A stretch of DNA of 64,000 nt, from contig JAFGXY010000049.1 in NCBI GenBank assembly GCA_016936395.1, positions 1 to 64,000 on the forward strand, in the 5' to 3' direction. This document shows, piece after piece, positions 49,367 through 57,699 of the stretch. Position numbers and translations under genes: made by a program. Numbering within the stretch: position 1 is the stretch's first letter; each line of letters opens with the position of its first letter. The notes under the pieces were generated by a model. That model was not told the DNA's origin. It saw nothing but the letters and a program-made list of their open reading frames with translations, and did no database searches. This DNA comes from Paracoccaceae bacterium (lineage in GTDB: Bacteria > Pseudomonadota > Alphaproteobacteria > Rhodobacterales > Rhodobacteraceae).

Positions 49367-50251
49367 ATGATGAAATACGCCCTCACCGCAACCTGCCGAT
49401 CATCGCGCGGCATCGTGGCCGCCATTGCCAATTACATGACCGACAATGGCTGCAACATCACCGACAGTTCACAATTCGAGGATGCCCAAACCGGCAAGTT
49501 CTTCATGCGGGTCAGCTTTCTTTCAGAAGCCGGCGTCGGGCTGGACGCTCTGAGCGCAGGTTTTGCGTCTACCGCCCAGACCTTCGCCATGGACTATGCC
49601 TTTCATGACGAGCAGGTGAAGATGAAGGTGGTGATCATGGTCAGCCGCTTTGGCCATTGCCTGAACGACCTGCTGTATCGCTGGCGGATCGGGGCGCTGC
49701 CGATTGATGTCGTGGCAGTGATCTCGAACCACATGGATTATCAGAAGGTGGTGGTGAACCACGACATTCCGTTCCACTGCATTAAGGTGACACCGGAAAA
49801 CAAACCGCAGGCCGAGGCCGCCATTCTGCGGCTGGTCGAAGAGGCTGGCGCCGATCTGATCGTGTTGGCGCGCTATATGCAGGTTCTGTCGGATCAGATG
49901 TGCCGCACCATGTCGGGGCGGATCATCAACATCCACCACTCGTTTCTGCCATCGTTCAAGGGTGCGAACCCCTACAAGCAGGCCTATGAGCGGGGGGTCA
50001 AGCTGATTGGCGCCACCAGCCATTACGTGACCGCCGATCTGGACGAAGGCCCGATCATCGAACAGGACACCATCCGCGTGACCCACGCCCAAAGTGCCGA
50101 AGATTACGTCAGCCTTGGCCGCGATGTGGAAAGTCAGGTGCTGGCCCGTGCCATCCACGCCCATATCCACCGCCGCGTGTTCCTGAACGGCAACAAGACC
50201 GTGGTGTTCCCGGCCTCGCCGGGGTCTTACGCGTCAGAGCGGATGGGCTGA
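49367..50251 (+). CDS. purU: Formyltetrahydrofolate deformylase
   Basis: A 294-residue enzyme releasing formate from 10-formyl-tetrahydrofolate. The N-terminal ACT-like domain (about 1-85; TATCRSSRGIVAAIANYMTD) is followed by a formyltransferase-fold domain with INIHHSFLPSFKGANPYKQA and GATSHYVTADLDEGPIIEQD containing the active Asn-His-Asp set. ATG at 49370 is an equal alternative start. Confidence 0.95.
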   Translation: MMKYALTATCRSSRGIVAAIANYMTDNGCNITDSSQFEDAQTGKFFMRVSFLSEAGVGLDALSAGFASTAQTFAMDYAFHDEQVKMKVVIMVSRFGHCLNDLLYRWRIGALPIDVVAVISNHMDYQKVVVNHDIPFHCIKVTPENKPQAEAAILRLVEEAGADLIVLARYMQVLSDQMCRTMSGRIINIHHSFLPSFKGANPYKQAYERGVKLIGATSHYVTADLDEGPIIEQDTIRVTHAQSAEDYVSLGRDVESQVLARAIHAHIHRRVFLNGNKTVVFPASPGSYASERMG

Positions 50252-50385
50252 ACCTTCGGTGCCGAACCACCATGGCGGGCAGGGTGATGGCATGGATTGG
50301 CGGTGTAACAATCCTCACGCAGCCTTTCATGGCACGTGACCGGCAAGTCGGGCATGCTGATGGCACCGACAGAAGAAGAGTTGCA

Positions 50386-50472
50386 ATGCGCCTGTCTGAT
50401 CTGAAACGCCTGATTGCCCCCGTCAGCCTGCCAAAGCCGTTGCAGATGCCGCGGCTTGAGGCCGCGTCTTAA
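50386..50472 (+). CDS. Possible 28-residue small protein
   Basis: The frame reads [20 protein letters not shown] and eight more residues, with AGAAGAAGAG about nine bases upstream. Its stop overlaps the stop of convergent aroC. The end of the frame coincides with a hairpin, so this may simply be a terminator region. No homologue known to me. Confidence 0.25.
   Translation: MRLSDLKRLIAPVSLPKPLQMPRLEAAS
50450..50466. terminator. Hairpin between convergent purU and aroC
   Basis: CGCGGC and GCCGCG form a 6-bp stem around TTGAG, followed on the plus strand by TCTTAA. It lies about 200 bases after purU and directly at the aroC end. Weak; the 50252-50449 stretch otherwise shows no firm gene. Confidence 0.4.
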
Positions 50473-51569
50473 CCGATCTGCCCGCGAAGGCCGCCTGTCT
50501 GGCCCCGGTCCAAGAGCAGATGGTCCAGCAAGACGCAGGCCATCATCGCCTCGCCCACCGGCACGGCGCGGATGCCGACGCAGGGGTCGTGGCGGCCCTT
50601 GGTGATCAGGTCAATCTCCTCGCCCGCCGCGTTGACCGTCTGGCGAGGGGTCAGGATGCTGGAGGTTGGCTTGACCGCAAAACGGCAGATCACCGGCTGG
50701 CCGGTCGAGATGCCGCCAAGGATGCCGCCCGCATGGTTTGACAGAAACTCGGGCCCGTTCGACCCCATCCTGATCTCGTCGGCATTGTCGACACCGGTCA
50801 GGGTCGCCGCCGCCATGCCATCGCCGATTTCCACCGCCTTGACCGCGTTGATCGACATCATCGCCGCCGCCAGATCGCTGTCCAGCTTGGCATAGAGCGG
50901 CGCGCCAAGGCCGGGGGGGACACCGGTAGCTATGACCTCGATCACCGCGCCGACCGAGTTGTGCGACAGGCGCAGGTCGTCAAGACAGCTGGCCCATTGG
51001 TCGGCCATCACCGCATCGGGGCACCAGAACGGATTTTCCGCAATCTGGGCCGCGTCGAACCGGCTGCGGTCAATTGCATGCGCACCCATCTGGACCATGT
51101 AACCGGTGATGGTCAGCCCCGGCACCAGCGCCGCCAGGACCGCCCGCGCCACACCGCCCGCCGCCACGCGGGCTGCGGTTTCACGGGCGCTGGACCGGCC
51201 GCCGCCGCGATAGTCGCGCAGCCCGTATTTCTGGTGATAGGTGATGTCGGCATGGCCGGGCCGGAACGCCTGCGCGATGTCGCCGTAGTCTTTCGACCGC
51301 TGGTCGGTGTTTTCGATCATCAACTGGATCGGGGTTCCGGTCGTTCGGCCTTCAAACACGCCCGACAAAATCCGCACCTCATCCGGTTCTTTCCGCTGGG
51401 TGGTGAACTTCGACTGCCCCGGTTTGCGGCGGTCCAGCCAGGGCTGGATATCCCCCTCAGTCAGCGCAATGCCCGGGGGGCAGCCGTCCACCGTGCAGCC
51501 GATGGCCGGGCCGTGGCTTTCGCCCCAGGTCGTCACGCGGAACATGTGGCCGAAGGTGTTGAAGGACAT
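50469..51569 (-). CDS. aroC: Chorismate synthase
   Basis: A 366-residue FMN-dependent enzyme forming chorismate from EPSP, the last shikimate step. Motifs are [40 protein letters not shown] and [20 protein letters not shown]. The ATG at 51569 matches the usual [12 protein letters not shown] start and has GGGGAG upstream. The upstream gap is gene-free. Confidence 0.97.
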   Translation of the reverse strand: MSFNTFGHMFRVTTWGESHGPAIGCTVDGCPPGIALTEGDIQPWLDRRKPGQSKFTTQRKEPDEVRILSGVFEGRTTGTPIQLMIENTDQRSKDYGDIAQAFRPGHADITYHQKYGLRDYRGGGRSSARETAARVAAGGVARAVLAALVPGLTITGYMVQMGAHAIDRSRFDAAQIAENPFWCPDAVMADQWASCLDDLRLSHNSVGAVIEVIATGVPPGLGAPLYAKLDSDLAAAMMSINAVKAVEIGDGMAAATLTGVDNADEIRMGSNGPEFLSNHAGGILGGISTGQPVICRFAVKPTSSILTPRQTVNAAGEEIDLITKGRHDPCVGIRAVPVGEAMMACVLLDHLLLDRGQTGGLRGQIG

Positions 51570-51854
51570 GGCATTCTCCCCTGCTTGGGTTCGTTTAGGG
51601 GAAAACGGGGGGGGAATGAAGGGGGGATTTTGGCGGTGTAACACGGGGGGAAGTTTATGAAGAAAAGCAAAATCAATAAGATAGGTCTGCTGGATTAAGG
51701 TTCGGTTTACACTTTTGGTTTGGTTTTGGGTAACACGGCAGCGGCAGGAGTAGATGGATCCGGTGTAAGGCGGTTGCACTGAGCCGATTGCGGCCTGTCG
51801 GACTTTCTTTCCTTCGCCCGGAATCAAGGCGCGTAGCGCCGCCGGGCAGCGCCC

Positions 51855-51880
51855 GACCGCCCCCTCGGGCGGGCGGTTTT
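51855..51880 (+). repeat. Terminator-like palindrome
   Basis: CCGCCC and GGGCGG form a stem around CCTC, followed by GCGGTTTT. It is preceded by further GC-rich partial dyads (GCGCCGCCGGGCAGCGCCCG). It could be a terminator or part of a dispersed repeat, since no nearby plus-strand gene needs termination here. Confidence 0.45.
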
Positions 51881-52064
51881 GCATCGTCACCAGCAGAACA
51901 TCTGTGGGAGGTTCTGAACGATAAAGCGCCTCGAACGGATGTTGCAGCGCCCACCCGGCGGTCAGACGCCGCCCTGTGGTGCTCAGCTGACCGTCCGCTC
52001 CGTCCCTCGTGCGGCCACATGGATGAGAGCTATGCTTGGTCGCAAGATAGCCCCCCACCCCTGA

Positions 52065-52087
52065 CCCCTCCCCACGAGGGGGAGGGG
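52065..52087. repeat. REP-like palindrome CCCCTCCCC-acga-GGGGAGGGG type
   Basis: A 9-bp stem CCCCTCCCC with GGGGAGGGG around a short loop, embedded in C-rich then G-rich sequence (52051-52092). Similar palindromes, whose translation reads like [11 protein letters not shown], occur many times in some proteobacterial genomes. Copy number here cannot be seen; only one copy is in the window. Confidence 0.5.
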
Positions 52088-52141
52088 GAGTGAGTTTTAG
52101 GGGCGTGGTTCTTGGTGCCGTGCGGCGCTATGCTGCTTCGC

Positions 52142-53203
52142 ATGACCGATGATCTGAAAACCTGCCTGAATGCCCGCGCCCTTGAGGAAGGGTTTGTGGC
52201 GATGCGTGTCACCCGGCCTGATGCGATACCGCAGGCGGCAGGGCGGTTGGCCGAGTTTGTGGCCAAGGGGCGCCATGGCCAGATGGGCTGGATGGCCGAG
52301 CGGATGGGGTGGCGGGGCGATCCATCGGCGCTGTGGCCCGAGGCGCGGTCGGTGATCATGCTGGCCGAAAGCTATGCGCCCGACGAAAACCCCCTGCCGC
52401 TGTTGCAAGAGCGGGATCGGGGGGTGATTTCGGTCTATGCGCAGGGCAAGGATTATCACGATCTGGTCAAGCGGCGGCTGAAGCGGTTGGGGCGGTGGTT
52501 GATCGACGCTGGCGGCGGTGAGATCAAGGTGTTCGTTGACACCGCCCCGGTGATGGAAAAGCCGCTGGCGCAGGCGGCGGGGTTGGGCTGGCAGGGCAAG
52601 CATACCAATGTGCTGAGCCGCGATCTGGGGAACTGGTTTTTCCTTGGCGCGATCTTCACCACGCTGGACCTTCCCCCCGATGCGCCCGAGGTCAGCCATT
52701 GCGGCACCTGCACCGCCTGTCTGGATATCTGCCCGACGCGGGCCTTTCCGGCGCCTTACCAGCTGGATGCGCGGCGCTGCATTTCCTATCTGACCATCGA
52801 GCATTCCGGCCCGGTGGAGGAAGGGTTGCGCCCGCTGATGGGCAACCGGATTTATGGCTGCGATGATTGTCTGGCGGTCTGCCCGTGGAACAAGTTTGCG
52901 GTGGCGGCGCGTGACATCGGCTATGCGCCAAAGCATGGCGCGCCGCCCTTGGCCGAGCTTGCAGGTCTGGATGACGCGGGGTTCCGCGCACGGTTTGCGG
53001 GCAGCCCGATCAAGCGCATCGGGCGCGGCCGGTTTGTGCGCAACGTGCTGTATGCGATCGGCAATTCCGGTGATGCGGGGTTGCGCGGGGTGGCGCGGGG
53101 CTTGTGCGACGATCCCGATGCCACGGTGGCCGATGCGGCGCGGTGGGCGGTGGCGCGGCTTGGGGCTGACGTGGATCAAGCGCAGCGCCGCGAATCGTGC
53201 TAG
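52142..53203 (+). CDS. queG: Epoxyqueuosine reductase QueG
   Basis: A 353-residue cobalamin- and iron-sulfur-dependent enzyme for the last step of queuosine tRNA modification. Two [4Fe-4S] motifs: [16 protein letters not shown] and [33 protein letters not shown] and [18 protein letters not shown] are conserved. ATG 52142 is chosen ([14 protein letters not shown]); ATG 52130 is possible. A HEAT-like C-terminal tail is present. Confidence 0.95.
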   Translation: MTDDLKTCLNARALEEGFVAMRVTRPDAIPQAAGRLAEFVAKGRHGQMGWMAERMGWRGDPSALWPEARSVIMLAESYAPDENPLPLLQERDRGVISVYAQGKDYHDLVKRRLKRLGRWLIDAGGGEIKVFVDTAPVMEKPLAQAAGLGWQGKHTNVLSRDLGNWFFLGAIFTTLDLPPDAPEVSHCGTCTACLDICPTRAFPAPYQLDARRCISYLTIEHSGPVEEGLRPLMGNRIYGCDDCLAVCPWNKFAVAARDIGYAPKHGAPPLAELAGLDDAGFRARFAGSPIKRIGRGRFVRNVLYAIGNSGDAGLRGVARGLCDDPDATVADAARWAVARLGADVDQAQRRESC

Positions 53204-53239
53204 CATCGCGGTCCGAGTCATCGACAAGGAGGACCGACA

Positions 53240-53422
53240 ATGCAGCATCGCAACACTGGCCGCCATCTGGCCGATACGCGCAGCCCCTCGACAGGTGGGC
53301 GGGTGAAGCAGTTCCTGCGGCTGGGTCAAACCAAGCGGGAGACGTTCCACGTCTCGCACGCAGCAGCGGGCCCAACGCGGTTGAAGCAATTCCTGCGCAT
53401 CGCGCGGGGGCGCACGGCCTGA
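53240..53422 (+). CDS. Small basic protein with two KQFLR repeats, unknown function
   Basis: A 60-residue protein preceded by a perfect AAGGAGG seven bases before the ATG, 37 bases after queG. The chain holds two similar units, RVKQFLRL (21-28) and RLKQFLRI (47-54); the DNA repeats TGAAGCAGTTCCTGCG (53304) and TGAAGCAATTCCTGCG (53382) match at 15 of 16 bases, in frame, 78 bases apart. Between them lies GAGACG-TTCCA-CGTCTC (53339-53355). The protein is strongly basic, without membrane segment. A terminator follows at once. It might alternatively be a structured small RNA. No family recognised. Confidence 0.6.
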   Translation: MQHRNTGRHLADTRSPSTGGRVKQFLRLGQTKRETFHVSHAAAGPTRLKQFLRIARGRTA

Positions 53423-53428
53423 GTCGAA

Positions 53429-53448
53429 GGGGCGCCTGATGGCGCCCC
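53429..53448. terminator. Bidirectional terminator between the small repeat gene and ilvE
   Basis: GGGGCGCC and GGCGCCCC form a perfect 8-bp stem around TGAT. It lies six bases after the small gene and ten bases before the end of convergent ilvE. T-tracts are short, so strength is uncertain. Confidence 0.65.
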
Positions 53449-53458
53449 GTTCACCCGT

Positions 53459-54325
53459 TCAGGCGCGGACCAGCTTTTCGTAATCAAGCGACACCTGTTT
53501 GCACAGATCGCCCACTTCAAAGTTGTAGTCGCCGATCTGGCCCACGGGGGTGACCTCGGCGGCGGTGCCGGTCAGGAAGCATTGTTGGAACGATTCAAGC
53601 TCTGACGCCTCGATCCGGCGTTCATTCACTTTGATGCCCATGCCCGTGAGCATGCCGATCACGGTCTGCCGGGTGATGCCGTTCAGGATGGCGTCGGGGA
53701 TCGGCGTGTGCACCTCGCCATCCTTGATGAAGAAGATGTTGGCGCCGGTGGCTTCGGCAACATAGCCGCGATAATCAAACATCATCGCGTCCGAGCAGCC
53801 CTTGGCCTCGGCCGCGTGCTTGGACATGGTGCAGATCATGTAAAGGCCAGAGGCCTTGGCCGCATGCGGGATGGTTTCCGGCGACGGGCGCTTCCACTTG
53901 GCGATATCGAGTTTCGCGCCCTTGAACTTGGCGTCGCCGTAGTAGTTGCCCCAGGACCAGACGGCCACCGCCATGCGGATCGGGTTGCGCTTGGCGGCCA
54001 CGCCCATGTCTTCACCCACGCCGCGCCAGGCAAGGGCACGCACATAAGCGTCGGTCAGGTTGTTGGCGCGCAGCACGGCTTCCTTGGCGGCCTCGATCTC
54101 GTCCACCGACCAGGGCAGTGGCATGTCAATCAGATCACCCGATTTGCGCAGGCGTTCGGAATGTTCGCGCGACTTGAAAATCTTGCCGTTATAGCACCGC
54201 TCGCCTTCGAATACGGCGCTTGCATAGTGCATGGCATGGGTCAGGATGTGCACATTGGCATCGCGCCAATCCACCAGCTTGCCATCCATCCAGATGAACC
54301 CGTCACGATCGTCATATCCAGCCAT
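53459..54325 (-). CDS. ilvE: Branched-chain amino acid aminotransferase
   Basis: A 288-residue fold-type IV PLP enzyme for the last step of Leu, Ile and Val synthesis. Motifs: THAMHYASAVFEGERCYNG near the N-terminus, AKASGLYMICTMSKHAAEAK, and GYVAEATGANIFFIKDGEVH. The ATG at 54325 gives MAGYDDRDGFIWMDGKLVDW with GGGGG upstream. Divergent from petP with a 142-base gap. Confidence 0.94.
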   Translation of the reverse strand: MAGYDDRDGFIWMDGKLVDWRDANVHILTHAMHYASAVFEGERCYNGKIFKSREHSERLRKSGDLIDMPLPWSVDEIEAAKEAVLRANNLTDAYVRALAWRGVGEDMGVAAKRNPIRMAVAVWSWGNYYGDAKFKGAKLDIAKWKRPSPETIPHAAKASGLYMICTMSKHAAEAKGCSDAMMFDYRGYVAEATGANIFFIKDGEVHTPIPDAILNGITRQTVIGMLTGMGIKVNERRIEASELESFQQCFLTGTAAEVTPVGQIGDYNFEVGDLCKQVSLDYEKLVRA

Positions 54326-54467
54326 GATACCCCCAGCGTTTCGCAATGTTGCGCTGTTTGCGTCCGTTGCGGACATAATATTGCGCAAAACCGCAGGCTG
54401 GGTAGCAGTTGGTTCTTGGAAAGTCAACAAGGCTGACGTAACTTCGGGACGAGGCAGGGAGGCAGCC

Positions 54468-54968
54468 ATGGCAGACCAGACCCCCAGCGGCGAAAGCCTG
54501 CTGTTTTTGACCGATGAACAGGTGCGCAAAGGCATTGAGGCGATGTTCTTTGCCTATCGCGGCTTTACCGTCGACCCGGACCGGATACTGGAGGGCATGG
54601 ACTATGGCCGGGCGCATCATCGCGCCATCCATTTCATCCGGCGCAGCCCCGGCACCACGGTGTCGAACCTGCTGGCGATTCTGGGGGTGACCAAGCAATC
54701 GCTGAACCGGGTGCTGCGGACGCTGGTCGAGGATGGACTGGTTGAAGCGCGGGTGGGACGGCGCGACAAGCGCGAGCGGCATCTGTATCTGACCCCCAAG
54801 GGGCAAGATCTGGAACGGGAATTGTCGGATGCCCAGCGGGCGCGGATGCGGGCAGCTTACCGTGCGGCGGGGCCGCAGGCGGTGGCGGGCTTTCGGCAGG
54901 TGCTGGAGGCGATGATGGACCCCGAATTGCGCAGGCAGTATCACGGGCTGAAGGAGAGCGGCGCATGA
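54468..54968 (+). CDS. petP: MarR-family regulator PetP
   Basis: A 166-residue winged-helix protein (about 50-120: HHRAIHFIRRSPGTTVSNLL, GVTKQSLNRVLRTLVEDGLV, RDKRERHLYLTPKGQDLERE). In Rhodobacter capsulatus petP precedes petR and both lie next to the bc1 genes. Here petR overlaps its end (ATGA) and petABC lies about 5 kb away. The ribosome binding site is GGGAGG. The naming rests on petR context. Confidence 0.85.
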   Translation: MADQTPSGESLLFLTDEQVRKGIEAMFFAYRGFTVDPDRILEGMDYGRAHHRAIHFIRRSPGTTVSNLLAILGVTKQSLNRVLRTLVEDGLVEARVGRRDKRERHLYLTPKGQDLERELSDAQRARMRAAYRAAGPQAVAGFRQVLEAMMDPELRRQYHGLKESGA

Positions 54969-55660
54969 GTCAACCCGAAGCGCATCTGCTGGTTGTCGAT
55001 GATGATGAACGCATCCGCGGACTGTTGCAGAAGTTCCTGATCCGCAATGGCTTTCTGGTGACAATTGCCCGCGATGGCGCGCAGGCGCGGCGGCTGCTTG
55101 CCGGGCTGGAATTTGACCTGATCGTGCTGGATGTGATGATGCCCGGCGAAGACGGCATCAGCCTGACACGCGAATTGCGGCAAAAGCTGCAAACCCCGAT
55201 CCTGCTGCTGACTGCCAAGGGCGAAACCGCCAGCCGGATTGAGGGGTTCGAGGCCGGAGCGGATGATTATCTGGGCAAGCCGTTCGAGCCGAAGGAACTG
55301 CTCTTGCGGATCAATGCCATTCTGCGCCGGGTGCCGCAGGTGCGGGCAGACCCGGCGCCCAAGGTGCTGCACCTTGGCCCGGTGCGCTATGACATGGACC
55401 GGGGCGAATTGTGGCGCGGGCCCGATCCGGTGCGGCTAACCGCGACCGAGGCCGCGCTGATGCGGCTGTTCTCGGCGCATCCGGGCCATGCCATCAGCCG
55501 CGAGCGTCTGGTGGCCGATCTGGGCCGCGACGATGCGGCGCAGGAACGCGCGGTGGATGTGCAGATCACCCGCCTGCGCCGCAAGATCGAGGATGATCCC
55601 AAGCAACCGCGCTACCTGCAAACGGTGCGCGGAGAAGGTTATATGCTGCAACCTGATTGA
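54965..55660 (+). CDS. petR: OmpR-family response regulator PetR
   Basis: A 231-residue regulator. The receiver has acidic residues in LLVVDDDERIRG, the phosphorylated Asp56 in FDLIVLDVMMPGEDG, and Lys105 in YLGKPFEPKELL. The C-terminal winged-helix DNA-binding domain (about 130-231) ends VQITRLRRKIEDDPKQPRYL. No histidine kinase is adjacent. In R. capsulatus petR is an orphan regulator needed for growth. Coupled to petP by ATGA. Confidence 0.88.
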   Translation: MSQPEAHLLVVDDDERIRGLLQKFLIRNGFLVTIARDGAQARRLLAGLEFDLIVLDVMMPGEDGISLTRELRQKLQTPILLLTAKGETASRIEGFEAGADDYLGKPFEPKELLLRINAILRRVPQVRADPAPKVLHLGPVRYDMDRGELWRGPDPVRLTATEAALMRLFSAHPGHAISRERLVADLGRDDAAQERAVDVQITRLRRKIEDDPKQPRYLQTVRGEGYMLQPD

Positions 55661-55696
55661 AGCGCCCGAGGGCGCATTCCTTTTGCAAGGCCGCCG

Positions 55697-56530
55697 ATGA
55701 CAACTTTGCTTTCCCTTGGCCATGGCTATTCCGCGCAGGCGCTTGCCCGCCTGCTGATCCCGCAAGGCTGGGCGGTGATCGGCACCACGCGTCGGCCGGA
55801 AAAGGCCGAAAGCCTGCGGAAGGCGGGGATCGAGCCGCTGATGTGGCCGGGCGATCTCGGCCCGGCCTTGGCGCGGGCAACGCATATTCTGGTATCGGCT
55901 GGCCCGGATGCAGCGGGCGACCCGTTTCTGGTGGCACAACCGGCTATCGCGCAAGCGGCGGTGCACTGGGTGGGGTATCTTTCGACAACCGGGGTTTACG
56001 GCGACCATCAGGGCGAATGGGTGACAGAGGCCACGCCGCTGACCCCGGTCAGCCCGCGCGGCACGCATCGGGTGCTGGCCGAGCGGCAATGGCAGGAAAC
56101 CGGCTTGCCGGTGCATATCTTTCGGCTGGCGGGGGTATATGGCCCCGGTCGCGGACCGTTTGAAAAGGTGCGTGATGGCAGCGCGCGGCGGATCATCAAG
56201 CCGGGGCAGTTCTTCAGCCGTATCCATGTCGATGACATCGCGCAGGTGCTGGCGGCATCCATCGCGCGGCCCAACCCGGGGGCGGCCTATAACGTCTGTG
56301 ATGATGAACCCGCACCACCCGAAGACGTGTTGTCACATGCGGCGGCCTTGCTGGGGTTGCCAGAGCCGCCTGCCATTGCGTTCGATCAGGCCGAGATGAC
56401 GCCGATGGCGCGCAGTTTTTACAGTGAATCCAAGCGTGTGCGCAATGACCGGATCAAGGCGGAGCTTGGCGTGAAACTGCTGTATCCGACCTATCGCGAA
56501 GGGCTGGCGGCCCTGATGGCGAGCGACTGA
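55697..56530 (+). CDS. NAD-dependent epimerase/dehydratase-like protein (YeeZ-type)
   Basis: A 277-residue extended SDR-like protein. The N-terminal LLSLGHGYSAQALARLLIPQ replaces the usual GxxGxxG with GHGYSA, as in YeeZ-type proteins. YLSTTGVYGDHQGEWVTEAT, RLAGVYGPGR and SRIHVDDIAQVLAASIARPN follow. Substrate unknown. It lies 36 bases after petR on the same strand and before the TPP riboswitch. Confidence 0.85.
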   Translation: MTTLLSLGHGYSAQALARLLIPQGWAVIGTTRRPEKAESLRKAGIEPLMWPGDLGPALARATHILVSAGPDAAGDPFLVAQPAIAQAAVHWVGYLSTTGVYGDHQGEWVTEATPLTPVSPRGTHRVLAERQWQETGLPVHIFRLAGVYGPGRGPFEKVRDGSARRIIKPGQFFSRIHVDDIAQVLAASIARPNPGAAYNVCDDEPAPPEDVLSHAAALLGLPEPPAIAFDQAEMTPMARSFYSESKRVRNDRIKAELGVKLLYPTYREGLAALMASD

Positions 56531-56572
56531 CTTTTCCCTTGCACCTGCCGTGTGGCAGCCTATCTTGGCCGA

Positions 56573-56665
56573 TACCTCGGGGTGCCCACTGGTTGATCTG
56601 GTGGGCTGAGATGCGAAAGCGGACCCGTTGAACCTGAACCGGATCATACCGGCGGAGGGAAGGTG
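56573..56665 (+). ncRNA. TPP riboswitch (THI element)
   Basis: The thiamine-pyrophosphate aptamer core is clear: GGGGTGCCCAC, CTGAGA at 56606-56611 (pyrimidine-binding loop), GGACCCGTTGAACCTGAACC and CCGGATCATACCGGCGGAGGG follow in canonical order. It lies directly upstream of thiBPQ, where it should lower expression when TPP is plentiful. Confidence 0.95.
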
Positions 56666-56710
56666 CGAAGGATGACCTCCAAGCCCGACCTGTTCCGTCG
56701 CAATTGGAGG
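56654..56710 (+). promoter_or_regulatory. Expression platform of the TPP riboswitch
   Basis: CCTCCAA at 56676-56682 is fully complementary to TTGGAGG at 56704-56710, which contains the thiB Shine-Dalgarno. The aptamer's own GGAGG at 56654-56658 could pair with the same CCTCC instead. Ligand binding, by holding GGAGG in the aptamer, would free CCTCC to hide the ribosome site. This is translational control inferred from pairing. Confidence 0.65.
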
Positions 56711-56715
56711 AAGAC

Positions 56716-57699
56716 ATGCGAACTTCGATCCTTGCGACTGGCTTTTCCTGCGTTGCTTTTGTGGCAGCGGCAGAAACACCAGTTCTGACTGTTTACGCAG
56801 GCGATTACTTTACCAGCGAATGGGGCCCCGGACCGGCGATCGAGTCGGGGTTTGAGGCGTTTTGCGGCTGCGATCTGCAATTTTCCACCGGCGATCTGTT
56901 GCCGCGCCTGTTGCTGGAAGGCGACCGGACCAAGGCCGATGTGGTGATTGGCCTGACCACCGATGTGCTGGCGCGGGCCCGTGCGACGGGGTTCTTTGCC
57001 CCGCATGGCCAAGACCTGTCGGCGCTGACCCTGCCGGTGGCCTGGCCCGATGATACTTTCCTGCCGTTCAACTGGGGCCATACGGCGTTTGTCTATGACA
57101 CGACGCGGATGGACGCGCCGCCCGCCACGCTGGAGGCGATGCGCAGCCTGCCCGAGGCGGTGAAGGTGGTGATCCAGGACCCGCGCACTTCGATTTCGGG
57201 GCTGGCGTTGGTGCTGTGGGTCAAGGCGGTCTATGGCGATCAGGCCGGCGCGTTCTGGGCCGATCTGGCGCCGCATATCCTGACCGTCACCAAGGACTGG
57301 TCGGAAAGCTATGGCCTGTTCACGGCCGGTGAGGCAGACATGGTGCTGAGCTATACCACATCCCCCGCCTATCACATGTTTGCCGAAAATGACCTGACCA
57401 AGAAGGCGGCGATCTTCCCCGAGGGGCATTATTTCATGGCCGAAACCGTCGGCAAGATTGCGGCGACCGATCAGCCGGAACTGGCGGATGCGTTCATGAA
57501 ATGGGTGCTGACGCCCGACTTCCAGAAGATGATCCCGGTGGCCAACTGGTCGCTGCCGTCGGCCCTGCCGCTGGCCGACTGGCCCGAAGGCTGGGCAGCC
57601 CTGCCGATGCCCGACAAGGTGCTGTTCCTGTCCGAGGGCGAGGCCGAAGCGTTGCGGGTGGAGGCAGTCGAGGAATGGCGCGCGGCGCTGTCGCAGTAA
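56716..57699 (+). CDS. thiB: Thiamine ABC transporter substrate-binding protein
   Basis: A 327-residue periplasmic protein. Signal peptide MRTSILATGFSCVAFVAAAE; mature LTVYAGDYFTSEWGPGPAIE and FNWGHTAFVYDTTRM match ThiB; KDWSESYGLFTAGEADMVLS is a substrate-lobe motif. Captures thiamine or TPP. GGAGG lies five bases before the ATG and is the apparent target of the riboswitch. thiP starts in the overlapping TAATG. Confidence 0.95.
   Translation: MRTSILATGFSCVAFVAAAETPVLTVYAGDYFTSEWGPGPAIESGFEAFCGCDLQFSTGDLLPRLLLEGDRTKADVVIGLTTDVLARARATGFFAPHGQDLSALTLPVAWPDDTFLPFNWGHTAFVYDTTRMDAPPATLEAMRSLPEAVKVVIQDPRTSISGLALVLWVKAVYGDQAGAFWADLAPHILTVTKDWSESYGLFTAGEADMVLSYTTSPAYHMFAENDLTKKAAIFPEGHYFMAETVGKIAATDQPELADAFMKWVLTPDFQKMIPVANWSLPSALPLADWPEGWAALPMPDKVLFLSEGEAEALRVEAVEEWRAALSQ

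Larger units (their letters stand above)
51570..52141. other. Gene-free intergenic stretch with palindromic repeats
   Basis: This 572-base gap between divergent aroC and queG holds no frame with protein-like character. It contains G-runs near the aroC start (51600-51655), an AT-richer part near 51655-51735, a terminator-like palindrome at 51855-51880, and a GC palindrome at 52065-52087. The composition differs from the neighbours and looks like repeat-derived DNA. Confidence 0.6.

Noticed and set aside
50272-50472. A 66-residue frame starting upstream of the 28-residue frame
   Set aside because: The upstream start lacks a ribosome binding site and the added residues look random, so only the shorter frame is listed, and at low confidence.
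51787-52058. Upstream extension of aroC to about 52058
   Set aside because: The extension adds 163 residues of low-complexity sequence outside the family's usual length; the internal ATG at 51569 gives the standard N-terminus with a ribosome binding site.
53240-53422. Identity of the small basic protein as a DUF1127 protein linked to CcsR-type small RNAs
   Set aside because: DUF1127 proteins have a different arginine-rich pattern ending near an LxDIGLxR motif, which is absent here, and no tandem small-RNA copies follow.
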